This document shows, in pieces, positions 48,101 to 60,800 of a stretch of 64,000 nt of DNA. Each line of letters begins with the position of its first letter. Position 1 is the stretch's first letter. The notes under the pieces were generated by a model. The model ran no database searches, was not told where the DNA came from, and worked only from the letters and a program-made list of their open reading frames with translations. A program made the position numbers and the translations under genes. The stretch covers positions 8,859,501 to 8,923,500 of the forward strand of contig CM043878.1 in assembly GCA_023846275.1 (NCBI GenBank), in the 5' to 3' direction. Origin of the DNA: Vanilla planifolia (lineage: Eukaryota; Streptophyta; Magnoliopsida; Asparagales; Orchidaceae).

Positions 48101-48690
48101 ACACAAATTCATTTTATCCACTAAAAAAATAAACAAACTTCTTCATAATATATAAGAGCATAATATTAACATAAAATTAGACAACCAAATCTATATATTA
48201 AAATAAAATAAAATTTCTTGATGCATTTCATAACAATCAAACAAAATAAATAGAATAAACTTCATTCAACTATTTTTTAAAATTTTTTAAAATAAAAAAA
48301 ATTAAAATAAAAAATCATTTTTTTAGTGAGAAACTAGAAACACTTTCTATATATCTTTAGTACTTCAAGTTTGGAAACAAACATTTTAAAAGTGATTATC
48401 CAACAAAGCACTGGCCACGAGGGGCATCTGTGACCAAAATGTCATATAATTCAATTCAACACTTCTACTAATTTTAAACTATAGTTCTAATCCTAAATCC
48501 CTAGTAAATTTAATTCCTTTATATTTTCAAAGACTAAAACATACAAAAACAAAATAAAAAACTCTATACATAAAACTTTGATCTAAGGTTTCCATTAGAT
48601 TTTAATTTGAAAAATAATCCAATTAAAAGTAATTCCTTATATCAGAGCATTATCTAAGAAGGTGATATCCAATCTTAAACATGTTGTTTA
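45190..48690. other. AT-rich intergenic DNA, no gene seen
   Basis: No supported coding region. An (AT)n run is at 46469-46485. The lysine-rich frames at 46813-47158 are low-complexity. Nothing else stands out. Confidence 0.5.
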
Positions 48691-48691
48691 C

Positions 48692-48781
48692 CTTGCAGGC
48701 AATAAGAGATAATTGTTGAAAGGAAGCTGTCCTTCTCCTCATTGATGGGCCAAAGTCATCATCAAAGAACAGTTGAAATTT
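48692..48781 (-). other. Probable internal exon of an unidentified minus-strand gene
   Basis: On the minus strand a pyrimidine-rich acceptor ending TTTTTTTGCAG (48782 upward) precedes exactly 90 bases that stay open in one frame (the other two contain stops), ending at CAAG followed by GTAAAC. The translation is 30 residues: KFQLFFDDDFGPSM, then RRRTASFQQLSLIACK. The base composition is less AT-biased than its surroundings. I do not recognise the protein, and I could not find convincing neighbouring exons, so it may belong to a long-intron gene, an alternative transcript or a gene relic. Confidence 0.4.
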
Positions 48782-48789
48782 CTGCAAAA

Positions 48790-51700
48790 AAAGTTCCAAC
48801 AAAGCTGCAAAGTTTCATCAATACCAGCTTCATAGAATGATAAAACAAATAGAATCAAACTCTTGGATCAATGATTCAATGGCATCTAATCAAATGAAAA
48901 GGAATATTTGTGTAATACACAATAATAAATCATGTCAAAAGGCAATCTTCTTGTGGGTTACTGAACTCCACAAACATGTGTAAAGGAATTTAAGTTCTTC
49001 AGGTAGTGTTATAATGTGTTCAAAATTCTACCTTCTTAGAGTTAATGAAGTTTCATATCAATAGAAAACAGTTACTTGTGTGGGGCTTCTTACTCTGGTA
49101 GAAATAAAAATAGGACATATTAGTTTTTTATATCTAGAAAAATAGATTCCTTTATTGTTTTATTTTATTATGTGAAATTTTCCAACTATCCAAACATGTT
49201 CAAAATACCTATAAAATCCATCAATACAAATCCTATAATCTATTTTCAATAATCCATAGTAAGAATTTTGGGACAATCTAGTATCAATCACATCTCAAAT
49301 TCCAGATTGTCTGTTACTTTCATTGATGATCATACCAGGGCTAACTATTTATGAAAGAGAAGTCTAAAGTGGGCATTATATTCTACAATTCCAATAAGCT
49401 GGCTTAACCTAATTTCAAGTAAGGATACATGTGTTTGATCTAAAAGAAGTTTCAAGATCCTTAATGACATCAACTCACGTATCGAAGGTATTATGAGGCC
49501 CTAATTGTACTTATTATTAATAATTTGATCAACCGTTCTACCAAGGTCTCGACAACAATTGTTCGTATCACACATCATCATAACAAATTAATTAAAAAAA
49601 TCTACCAAGTGTGTACTTCTCATGGTTTCCCAATTCAAAACGTTTCAAGATTTATTGTCCATCATCAAAACACTACAGATGAAAAACATTCTTCAAGAAC
49701 CAACCATGATGTTTTCAAGTCAATATTCAAGAGAAAATCTTATTATGTGATTTCAACGTCATTATCTCGAGTCATCAAACCTCAAACCTCAAACCTCCAT
49801 CAGCTCAAGTTCTACATTTTGAAACGCCACTAAATACTCAGCAAGAATTATAAGCCATCCTTATAAACCATAGACTGCAGAAGCAAAAACAAAAGATCTA
49901 CAAATGAACTCAGCAAGAAAATAAACTCAAAATGAAAGAAAAGTAAACGGTCCAAAACATAGTCAGAGACTATGGAAGTCCATGCAGCTAACGTTTCTAA
50001 CAAAATTAGACCTATAAAGACCACAAATGCTCTTAATCAAATTATTGCTATAAGGAGTGAAATCATGCGCTCCATGCCCCATAAGTAATGTGGCACAATG
50101 TCATTGAATTAGAAAATGCATGGTTAAAATACTACATCTATTACTAATGATAAGATTATTACAATACTATTTTTAGTTTTAAACCTAATCATGCTCCAAA
50201 AGAAAGATTTTATTACACTGCTCTTAAGTTGTAGTTGCAGCTAAGTTTTCATGCACACATGTTTATGAATTTGTTATCAATTATAATATTTGACCATTTG
50301 ATTGGTTCTCCAATATTTTGTGATTACTTGCAGGCTTATTTAAAGTTTGATTTGTCTTTTAAGTACGTTCGTTTAAGGTTTGATTATAGTTTCATAAGAA
50401 GCCTTTTCAAAAAGTCTTCATAGAAATTAAGTAGAAATCAGTCCAGCTCTTTTTTTTGTTCAGCAAGTCACATAATAAGAGGGTTTTATAAATTTTGAGC
50501 TCAGGTCAAATTCAAACTCCCTAAGATTTAAACAAATTAAGTTTGAACAATATCTGAGAAGCAACCTTGATCCAAACTGAAGCTGGGATAACATGGCTGA
50601 ACTCAAGCTGAAGCAAAGCAATGCTGTTATCAGACCAATTCAAATAGTGCTACATACTAAAGGTGACCTAGGGCAGGCTAAAAATGTTATGGAAACATAC
50701 ATGTAAGAAGATTCTAAAGAACAAATAAATATTTTCACTCAATCAACATAGCATGTTTATCCCTTAGATATGCATGAAAATGAAATAACTGCATCATGTT
50801 TCTCCCTGGTTATGATCTATTTAAACCTTGTCACTTCTAAAAGTCAAAGAAAAATCCAATAGGAAAAGAACGTCAATGGATAAAACCCACCTAGCAATTA
50901 AGATTCCAAAAAACATCAATGAACAATATAAACTTTGTAATAACTTATTATCATGGAGTAGATGCTGGTTTGTTTTGAATTGGACAAAATGCAAACTTGA
51001 TTGTACATTGATAATTTCTTCATCAAGCCAAAGTTGCCCATGTGCTAAAGATGATATAGTGATGGCTACGTCAAGGAATATGCATCATTCATAAACCATC
51101 CCACCATTCTCCTTAACAATGTGATCATTTCAACCATAGATCAAACAATGATATGTTTACTCGATCAATATAACAAGCTTATCCCATAAACATGCATGGA
51201 AGTAAAAGGACTGCATCATGTTTCTCCCTGGTTATGGATGTTATTTGAAAGTCCTTAGCTCACGTGCCAAAAGCTCTGTCTATTCAAACCTTGCCACCTC
51301 TAAAAGTCAAAGAATAATGCAGAGGAAAAGAATGCCAAGGGATGACACTCATCTAGCAATTAAGACTCCAAATGAATCAGCCAACAATATAAACTTTGGA
51401 TCAACTTATTACCAGAGAGTAATCTACTCAAGTTTGTTTCAAATTGGAAAAAAAATGCAAATCCAGATGTTCATTGATAACTTCTTTGACCATGTCCAAG
51501 TTGCCAATATGCCAAGGATAAGATGGTGATGAATATTTCAATGAAGGCGCATCATTCATAAACCATCCCAATACTCTTCTAAAAAATGATGTGTTCATTT
51601 CAACCTTGCATCAAACAATCATAGAAGTAAGCTCATCAATCCTAAATGTTAAATATTCAAAAACTTAGGAAAAAAAAAAGTACCAATTGGAGAGCTCCAT

Positions 51701-52670
51701 CTATTACCATTAAGCATTGATGTCATGTTAGCTTTGTGAGGCTTTCCTAAATTGATTGACAGATGACCTTGACTCAAAGTGTACTGGAGTGCTGTGGTTT
51801 TGATTCCAATGCAATAAAAAAAAACTTTAGCCATTTTATTTGCATAATTGATAAAATGATAGAAAAGTATATGCACAAAACCTTATAAAATCCAAGTGAG
51901 AAACTCTCTTTCTTTCACATGCCAGTGTCCCAAGGATACTTAAAAATTACCAACTAAACCTACCATTGAAAATTGAATAATAGGAATCCAATGCAAGCCT
52001 AGTAGGTTGGAAGCCAACACCAGCACAATGTTATTCTAAACAAAAGTATCCCCAAAAAGACATAATATTTAAAAACAAGAAAATTAAAACATGAGAAGCT
52101 TCATATACGTTCTGATGGCAACTAATATGTTTGGACAATCATGTGAGTTATTTATTGGATAAGCCAGCCAAATACGATAAGAAGATCGTTATCTGATTTT
52201 TTAACACACACAAGAATGATGCTAAATATCATAGTCAGTTTTCACACCAAAGCATAAGTTTTGCCCACAAAAACTGAGCTAACATGACTCTAAGCATACC
52301 ACACTGACAAATATTCATCACAAATAAACAATTAAAGCTTCCTTCTATTTTTCTTTTGGCTAGAAAAGAGATGGAATTTTAATATTACTACAAATGGCGT
52401 TCCATGAAGTAGCTGAACTGTTCATAAAATTGCAGGACAAAAAAAATAAAGGGTAGACTTAAGGATATAGTTCAACTGGTGATACATTTATCGATAAAGA
52501 AACCTACAAGAACAGATTTGTACATAATATAAAAAAGCACAAATAGAAATTATATTTTTCATTACTATAAGTAAGCAGTGAATATTTCACAAGAATGTCA
52601 ACAAACAGGTTATGCACAAAATTCAAACCCAAACATTTCACAGTCTAAAAATTGAGGATCAGAGTGTAGT
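48790..52670. other. Intergenic or intronic DNA downstream of the L18-type gene
   Basis: Moderately AT-rich and without a supported gene on either strand. It contains the diverged tandem duplication at about 50732-51640. If the exon at 48692-48781 is real, part of this stretch would be its upstream intron. The last few hundred bases probably include the 3'UTR of the L18-type gene. Confidence 0.4.
50732..51640. repeat. Diverged tandem duplication, about 420-480 bp unit
   Basis: Copy 1 (about 50732-51154) and copy 2 (about 51155-51640) share long blocks in the same order: CTGCATCATGTTTCTCCCTG, TCTAAAAGTCAAAGAA, CATCTAGCAATTAAGA/CACCTAGCAATTAAGA, AATATAAACTTTG, CATTCATAAACCATCCCA and CATTTCAACC...TCAAACAAT. 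The copies differ by many substitutions and small indels, so the event is old. No coding role is evident. Confidence 0.85.
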
Positions 52671-52672
52671 CA

Positions 52673-53086
52673 TCAGGGGCGAGGTCGCTGATGCCTGGGG
52701 CTGTCATCATCATCATCATCGAGAACAAGGTTGACCCCATGGCCTCGGAGTGCATTGATGATTGCCCAAACCTTGGTGCGGTTCTTGAAGCCCTTCTTCT
52801 CCACCTCCTTGGCAGCGTTGGCATGTATGGCTTCCTGTGCGAGGCCATCGACCTTAAGGCGCATGGAAAGCACCTCGCCTACAGCAGCAGCAGCTTTGGC
52901 ATTGCAAGTGCGGCCGCACTCAAGACCCTCCTTGAGATCCTTCTCTACGGATGATGCGGTTACCACCACCCTTCCATTCCGACGGTCCACCACATTTGCT
53001 GTCACGTACTTGAGCGAGATGAATAGCCGCAGAACATAACGCTTCGCCACCGGAGAGTAAGACCAAGGCGGATGCACTCGATTCAT
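52673..53086 (-). CDS. uL18/L18p-L5e family ribosomal protein-like, 137 residues
   Basis: A complete GC-rich single coding exon. It opens MNRVHPPWSYSPVAKRYVLR, continues FISLKYVTANVVDRRNGRVV and ECGRTCNAKAAAAVGEVLSM, then KNRTKVWAIINALRGHGVNL, and ends in an acidic D6 run plus a short basic tail. This is the plant L18p/L5e-type family related to bacterial/organellar L18, the 5S-rRNA-binding large-subunit protein. I start at the ATG at 53086: upstream in frame there is only a TTG three codons before and then a TGA. A likely 5'UTR intron runs 53236-53108 (GTAAAC donor; an AG follows TTG), with the leader reaching beyond 53400. The (ATC)n stretch at about 52709-52722 encodes the Asp run. Compartment is uncertain: no clear transit peptide is present. 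The gene is divergent from the transporter gene. The family call is strong; the exact ribosome it serves is inferred. Confidence 0.85.
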   Translation of the reverse strand: MNRVHPPWSYSPVAKRYVLRLFISLKYVTANVVDRRNGRVVVTASSVEKDLKEGLECGRTCNAKAAAAVGEVLSMRLKVDGLAQEAIHANAAKEVEKKGFKNRTKVWAIINALRGHGVNLVLDDDDDDSPRHQRPRP

Positions 53087-53525
53087 TTGGTTCAAGTACG
53101 GTTCGGACTCAATTCCAGGTAATCATGGCATCTTATTAAGAATAACTAGCAATATCAAATAATGCCCAAAAAAAATTCAACAACCAATACAAGGACCGAA
53201 AATAATCGGCTAAAAAATAGCAACGAAAGCGTTTACCTAATGAAATAGCTCGGATGAAGACGGAGACTTTCAGGCATTGCATTAGAGAGGACGAGGGTGC
53301 CGAATGCCTGAGGAAAACGACGAGGCAGCAGGTAAGTGATCTGGAGCACACGGCAGAAGCAGCTAACCGAATTTGAGCTCGAGACTAACAACAGCTATGT
53401 AGAAGTTCGAGAAGTGACTTCCACTGAAACGAGGTCGACGACGTAGGTGACGACGACGCAGAACGGAGTAGCCAGTGATGACCACTGCGGTCGGCTAGGG
53501 CAACAACACAAATCGTGAATGCCAT

Positions 53526-54464
53526 CTTCACCATTGCATCTAATTATATTGATATGCTTATTAGAATAATATTAAATCATTATGTATTATATTAGAATAA
53601 TATTCATATTTAAATCAGGATTTCTTATTTTTCCATATATTTGATCTAATTTAATTTTTAAATTAAAGACTTAAAAATATAAATATAAATAGAGAAAATA
53701 AATAGAACTATTAATTGTTTAGAAAATCACTATATATAGTGATGATTGAATAATTAATTAGAGATAAAAACTAAGAATAATGATCTAAATGTTAATTTAA
53801 TTGAGTGGCATTTTAATGCCAACTTTTAGTAATAAAATTATAATTTGTGAAAAATATTCTCTAAATATATCATAAATCTAAATTTTTCATATATTTAAAT
53901 AAATATTATAATTACAAAATATAATAATGAGACTAAAAAGTATTTATTTAATAAATTTATTTTTATTTAAGCATTTAACAAAATGCTTAGACTATAAAAT
54001 GATAAAAAAAACATTTGATTTTTTATAAAGCAAAATATTTATCTTTTTAATATGATTTTTGATACACAAATATTCAATTGTATTTGACTTCCTCTTTTTT
54101 TTTCTCAGTTTTATTAAAAAAATTGTTCCAAATATATTGATATCGTATTTTTTTTGACATATTTAAATTTATGCATTTTTAAGTTTTAAATGTCACAGAA
54201 AAAAAAAAGAAGTAATTATGCTTTAAAAATATGTTCTGATTGAAGCTTAACTACTAATTATATTTTTTTTTATTAAAACATATTTAAAAAACACATTTTT
54301 TTTTATAATAGAATTATTATATTTTAGTTAAATGATAAAAATTACAATTTTAGTGGATAAAAAATGTGCATTCCATTTTGAATGTTAAAAAAAATATTTA
54401 GCATTTTATTTAACATTTGATTTTGTTTTTAAATTTTAAAACAATTATTTATTTCTTTGTCGCG
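53526..54464. promoter_or_regulatory. AT-rich divergent intergenic region between L18-type and ABCG genes
   Basis: About 0.9 kb of AT-rich DNA between the two head-to-head genes, whose leaders are GC-rich on both sides. It must hold the promoters of both. Apart from the transporter-side TATA box I see no well-defined motif. No coding frame. Confidence 0.45.
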
Positions 54465-54475
54465 TATATATAAAA
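54465..54475 (+). promoter_or_regulatory. TATA box of the ABCG gene
   Basis: TATATATAAAA followed by CCC, 36-46 bp upstream of the first leader ATG at 54511 and about 220 bp upstream of the main start. If used at normal spacing, transcription would begin near 54500, giving a leader of roughly 190 nt. Confidence 0.6.
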
Positions 54476-54510
54476 CCCAGCTACAAAAATAAAAGCGAAC
54501 TGGAGTGAGA

Positions 54511-54897
54511 ATGGATGTCCTTCTCCTCCTCTTCACCGCATATGTCTCGCTTCCATTCTTTTCCGTGCTGGTTTCGAACGTCCTCAACCACTGCCCTCCG
54601 CGCATCACTTGCTCCTCCCTCCTCCGCTTCCGTAGTCGAAACTTTGCAATGCTTGGTGGAATCCCTTGCGGCAAAGAGAGCGAAACCGCGAGATGCCGAC
54701 TCTTTGCCATGGCCAACCACGGCGACCGATCAAATCTGCCCACCTTCTCCTCCTCATCATCCTTCTGCTTTCTTCCTTGCGTTCTGGCCGTTGCCAGGAT
54801 GACGAGGACTACGACAACGGGGACGGTGACGACGACGGAGGCAGCGGAAGCACAGCCAATGTTCCGCTCTTTGCCGCCATCGTCTATGATCGTATGA
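54511..54897 (+). other. Upstream ORFs overlapping the ABCG start codon
   Basis: Two ATGs, at 54511 (128 codons, ends 54897) and 54515 (95 codons, ends 54802), open frames different from the transporter's and run across its start at 54693. The peptides (MDVLLLLFTAYVSLPFFSVL... and MSFSSSSPHMSRFH...) match no family I know. They may be chance frames in GC-rich coding DNA, but if the TATA box at 54465 is used, they precede the main AUG and would reduce its translation. Confidence 0.35.
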
Positions 54898-57800
54898 TGA
54901 ACCTTAACGGCATCTTCACGAAGCAATTCGGCCACAAGCTCGAATACTGCATCAAGAACTCGTATGAACTCGCCTAGATTCTGTTTTCTGTTGCTGGTGA
55001 CGGTGAGAATTATTTCTCTTTGAGTTGGAACTATAGCGTTGTTTTTGTTTGTTTTTTCAAGGGACAAGGACTGGAATGAGGCGTTTAATTTCTCATCGGA
55101 TTTGAGATTCTTGACCAACTGCATCAAGCAGAAGTGTAAGTAATGGCTTTAAGTTTTGCAACTAGGTGCTTGGAAATTTGCATTCATGATCATTCATAAG
55201 AAAAGAGGATATACTTATTCTGTTGCTATCTATTTTCCCCTAAAATTCACTTTTGTTGCCCTGAAAGTGAAATAACCCTGCTTTCCACTAAAGCTTTAAT
55301 CTTGGTGAAGAAAAGATAAGTTTTGTTTTAAAATACAGTTCAGAACATAAGTTTAACTTCTATTCAAGTTTTTAGCATATTACTTGCTTTCTAATGTAAT
55401 GCCATGCATTCATAATTAGCAATGCGAGCTGATTATTTGCTAGAATCAAGATATTTTGAGTGAAATTATTTGTTTGGTGCAAGGACCTTATATTTCTTTA
55501 CTTCCTGGTCATACAGGGGATTTTACGCCACGGTTGTGTAATGCTGCTGAAATTAAGTTCTACTTCAATAGTTTCTATGAAAAAACTGCAGAAAATGCTG
55601 CAAAAGCCAACATTTTGAAACCTAACAAAAATTGCAACTTGACTTCTTGGGTTCCTGGATGTGAACCTGGATGGGCATGTAGTGTCGGGCCAAAACAGAA
55701 AGTTAAGCTTAATGATACCAAAGAAATACCTTCAAGAACTTATAATTGTCATCCTTGTTGTGCGGGCTTTTTCTGCCCCCGTGGTCTTACTTGCATGATA
55801 CGTGAGTATCTTCTTGGTTTTGGTTTATATTCATTTTCTTATTGAAGGAGTTGTCTGACCCCTTAATTTGCACTTGTTTCTATTAAAAAGCATGTCCAAA
55901 GGGTGCATACTGTCCACTTGCTACACTGAATAAGACTTCTGGTGTCTGTGATCCGTAAGTTGAATCAAAATCTTACTTCATTCGTGGTTTTATCTGTTTA
56001 AGTATTATCTTTTATGAACATATGTGTTCTGTGCTATGATGCAGGTACAATTACCAGCTACCTGCTGGTCAGCCAAATCATACTTGTGGAGGGGCTGATA
56101 TGTGGGCTGATGCCATATCCAGTAGTCAAATTTTCTGCCCAGCTGGATACTATTGTCCAAGCACAATACAGAAGATTTCTTGCAGTACTGGGTATCATAT
56201 GAATCTTATTTCCAATTATTGCTGCTATATATTACTCAGTTAATGTTGTCACCATTTTTTGTTTTTGGAAAATTAAAGAGGGCCAATGTTTCTAACCCCA
56301 TTAATGTTTTGTCAACTAAGTGCCTTTTGCCATCTTCAGCTGTTATATCACTTGGTGTATTATTTTCTGATTTTCAAATCCTTCTAGAAATGCTTAGGTT
56401 AACTTTCATATGCCCTTTCCCTTCAAGTTTTTCTTAGTTCTCACATCCCCCTTATGTTCCATGTTTATTCTATGCACTTTTAATTAGTATTGTTGGTCCA
56501 GTAATTTAATAATCAGTTGTGTTTCTATTTGTCAGACACTATTGCAGAAAAGGTTCTACATCTCAAATAAGTAAGTTACTTTCTGATTTTACTCTTAGAT
56601 TTTCTTTTCTTTGAAATTCCTGGAAGTTTGTTATACAAAGAATATGAAAGAATTATTGTTTGCAACAAATTTAGCTTTTATCTGCTGGCAATGTATTTTT
56701 TCCACAGCAATCATATAAATTAAGTTCCTAGCTAGTGAACATCTGATGTTTGGTGTAAAATATTTTTCCAACGGAAACAATACATAAGAAACACTCTTTT
56801 CATTTCTGAAGTATTATTGAGATGAGTTGCATAGTAGAAACTAACTTGCCTGAATGGCTAAAGCAGAGCATTTTCCATGGCTTTAGTCATTACACATGGT
56901 CTGTGATTGTCGATATTAATTGATACAAAACACATTATTTCATCAAAATACTGCAGCCAAACATACTTTGCAGTGTTTTTAATTTACCATTTTTATCAAT
57001 TTATTTAAAATTCTCTATCAATTTGCATATGATTGTATGTTTGATAGAGGGACTATTTTTTGGCAATTCAAACTCTTATCCTCACCTTGGAAGTGAGGAG
57101 CAATTACAGTTTGTTCACTTTATTGGTTCTCATATTATGCTTTATGAAGGTGAACAATTATAAATAGTGATGGGTTGCAAACTTACAATAATGATGCCTT
57201 ATCGTTAAAACTAATAGCCACTTCAATATGCTTTATATGCTTCTTCTCCAGAAAGATCAGTTGTGTTTTTTTCTATTAACATTAAAAATTCTGAATATGG
57301 ATTGTGGTGAACATGCAGGGTGCTTTAAGAAAAGTTCTTGTAAACCAAATTCCGCAAATCAGGATATCACAATATTTGGGGCTTTAGTGATGGTTGGTTA
57401 TTCCTTCCTTAATCTATATCTTAGTTTTGTTTAGCTTTTTGAAAGTATTCTATCATTTGTGATTAGCATAAAGATGATGCAGTCATATGTGTTTTAGTTC
57501 TCCAAATACAGTGTAGCTATTCAATGTCTCATGAGATAAATGGCCCTTCTAAATGTTGCTGTCTCCTTGCATCAAAATATGCCTTTGCAGCTTTTTTTTT
57601 TCACAATTTCTTGTTTTTTTTTTGGATACTGTTGATTGAATCATTTCTTTTTCTTCGGCTTTATCTGTCTATTTTATGCTCCATGCACAGATATGTATAT
57701 ATATATATATATCCCTTTCCCATTTGAATATAATTATTAAAAGCTTTACATTTAAAGGTGCCAACATAACCCTTGCTCAATAGATAATTGAAGTGCTATA

Positions 57801-60800
57801 GCCTGTTTTATATATTTTTCTTAATTGCTTGTAAACTTTTAGAATTTGACTTATTGAATTTTCAAGTATAAATCATGTTTTTATCTTCTATAATTGATTT
57901 GATCCATCTCATTTGGGACAGTTTATTTAGAGTGGCTATAATGAAAACTAGTGAAACAAAAAGTTAAGACAACATAAATTAAAAACATGGTATAATTACA
58001 TTAGAAAACTCTGTTATAAGTAGAATCAAACTTTAACGCAACAAATTGGGACTCCAAAACTCTCCATCTAGAGTATATCCCCTAAAGACTCTCAACCTAA
58101 GCTTGCAATAGTAGATGAGCATCTGATTACTGATCTTGAGCTCCACTGAAGATCCCTTTTATAGTCTAAGAGTTATTGGAATAAAATGTTAAAGATTTAA
58201 TCATAACATATTAGGAAATAAAATTGAACACGAATTTTGAACAATTAAAATTAAATCTAATTTTAATATGGCTTGATGACATCAAAAAAATCCTCGAATT
58301 TGTGCGTTCTTGGAAAACCTCCAACATAATTTTAGCAATTACAATTAACTTCCTCTCTGCAACTTGGAATTTGATTATTCAAAGCACACTGAAAAGATGA
58401 TGGTATTCTCTAGAACTTTATAGTTTGTTGCTTTGCCTAAATTTGATTAAAATAAGTCGTAATACCATCCACAATTCATGGCCTAATTAGAATATGTTTG
58501 TGCTTGTTTCATCTTCCTTGAGAACCCTTCCTCTAGCTTGTGTTAGCCATCTTGAGTCATTCATGAGCCTTTTTCCTTAAGTCCCAAAGTTTATAGCAAG
58601 CCCCATGAGTCCTTGTTCTTCATCAAGTAATGCTCTTCCGATAATTCTAGTTGATAGCTTTTTCATGCCCCTTGCATTCATAGTTCATCTCGAGACTCCT
58701 CAAGTATCAATGCCATGTTGAAACCTCACATGATTGCTCCACAAGGGCGAAAACTCTTGAGCCAAACAATCATCTTGAGACAAACAATCACGTTTTTAAG
58801 CCTTCTTTATAATCTCATCCAGAATATCATGCTTGATAGCAATTAATACTTTTGTTTGAACAATCTATCAATGCCTTTTTTACCCTCAAGTTTTCTCAAG
58901 GTCAACAGCTTCCTCTCAAGCTACTTTTCATGCTTTCTAAGACCTCTCACAAGAACCTCCAATATCTTTCTAGATCATTTGTCCATTCTTTGAAGAAGAG
59001 ATTTACTTCTACGAGTCTTTATGCTTTTGCATTTTTTTCTTCAATTTCTTTTTCTAGTGTAGCCTTCTTATTGTGTGCTTAATGTGAAAGGTCCATTTTT
59101 CTAGAACTTTAAAATGTTTATCTTTTTTGCTATTTTGTTATGTTTAAGACTCAATAGTTCCATCTTTGATCTTGCTTCATTAGCTTAGGTTAGGTATTTA
59201 AAGGTTTTTAAGTTAGTTTTAGGTCTCAATGATTGTTCAGAGTTTTGAATTGGATTTCCTGAAATTTGTCTTAAAGTACTAATTTCTATGACTTTTTGAA
59301 GCTTTGATTTCTATGCTATTTTGCTTTGCTTAAGCTTAGATACCTTTGGATTTTGTTAGTACTTTAAATTTACTTTCCATCAATATATCTGAGTTGCATT
59401 TCAACTCCCCCTAGATTTCAAACTTCTTCATTCAGTGTTGTTTTTGTCTTGCTAAAATTTTGTATGAAAATGCAGTTTTTAGCTTGGAGCGTTTTGAGCT
59501 TAAGTTATAAACCACTTGTTATTATCAATGTTTGTACTATCTGGGGGCTTAAACTGCGTGTATTCTACTTTCCAAATCAAGGTTCAACCTGCTGAAATCA
59601 CAACCAGAACAAAACATATTACCAGTTAAAAATCAGCCAAAGATAAGAAAGTTCATGAATAGGTTGGATTTTTTCAATGACCTTGCCTTAAGTAATTGGC
59701 AGAAGTCACCCCTTAATTAACCCACCTATTTTCTGGCATAAAATTTTGGAAAATTCAAACTAATAAAGTCTAACCAACATATTTCTAAATTTCCAAATTT
59801 CTAAAATTAATAGACCCTTCATTTAAAATTCGTTAAAATGTCTAATTGACCCAAGCAATGTGTTTGTGAGCAACCCCCATACCTGGTGTGCATTGTATTT
59901 CATGACCCATTGATATCCCTTTGTCTTCATTTGCTTATCCAACCCAAATTGACTCTTGTTGGCACAAGCTCGTTAACCTGAAGGTGCTTTGGGTGGGTTG
60001 CAGATCAATTTCCTTTTGTGAACTATTGATTAGTTTTTGTTGTTACCACACTTTTTGCGATTTTACAAAGCATTTGATGCAAATGAACGTAGATGTTACC
60101 ACACTTTTTGTCTTTGGGTTTACAAGGATTTCAAGCCATGACGCTTTTATTTTGTTAATTCCAAAGCTATGTTTTGATTCACCTTGCCTAACTATTTCAG
60201 AATTACTGTGTTATCATGTTTGTCTTGCAACTTCTTCTGAACATTTAATAGGCTAGTAGATTCCACTTTATAACGTTTTAATAGAAACAACGGCTAGTTT
60301 TGAATAGTCAGCATGGCTTCCTAATTTTCACAAAAAAAAAAAAAAAAAAAAATAGTAGAAGGGAAAGCTACTTTTTTGTTTTATTTGGGAGTACTTTTTA
60401 CTGTTTCCTGTCTGCTGTTTTTACTCATCGATGATGGAAACCATTTTTAATTTCTTATTTTGATTATGGAATGTTAACTTCTTATTCCTTTTGTAGGTTG
60501 CTCTGTGTCTATTGCTCTTAATTATATATAATTTCTCTGGTCAAGTTCTTAGTAATCGTGAAAGGAGGCAGGCAAAATCCAGAGAAGCTGCTGCAAGAAG
60601 TGCTAGAGAAACAGCACAAGCTCGTGAAAGGTGGAAAACAGCCAAAGACGTTGCAAAGAAACATGCTGTTGGACTTCAGTCACAACTTTCAAGAACTTTC
60701 TCACGCAAAACATCTGTTAGGGAACAAATAGCCAAAGGTCTAGGGCTATCTCGTGGATCATCTGATGAATCTACTTCTAAAAATGCTGGCTTTGGACAAA

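Noticed and set aside
50560..50660. Minus-strand stretch translating NSIALLQLEFSHVIPASVWI
   Set aside because: Protein-like at first sight, but there is no clear acceptor, it is not bounded by good splice sites, and the surrounding GAGCTCA-type words suggest non-coding repeat sequence.
52691..53039. Plus-strand frames opposite the L18-type gene
   Set aside because: GC-rich antisense shadows; the minus strand carries the recognisable family protein.
54429..55127. 232-codon frame on the minus strand opposite ABCG exons 1-2
   Set aside because: It is the antisense shadow of real coding exons and of the intron between them, with no recognisable domain.
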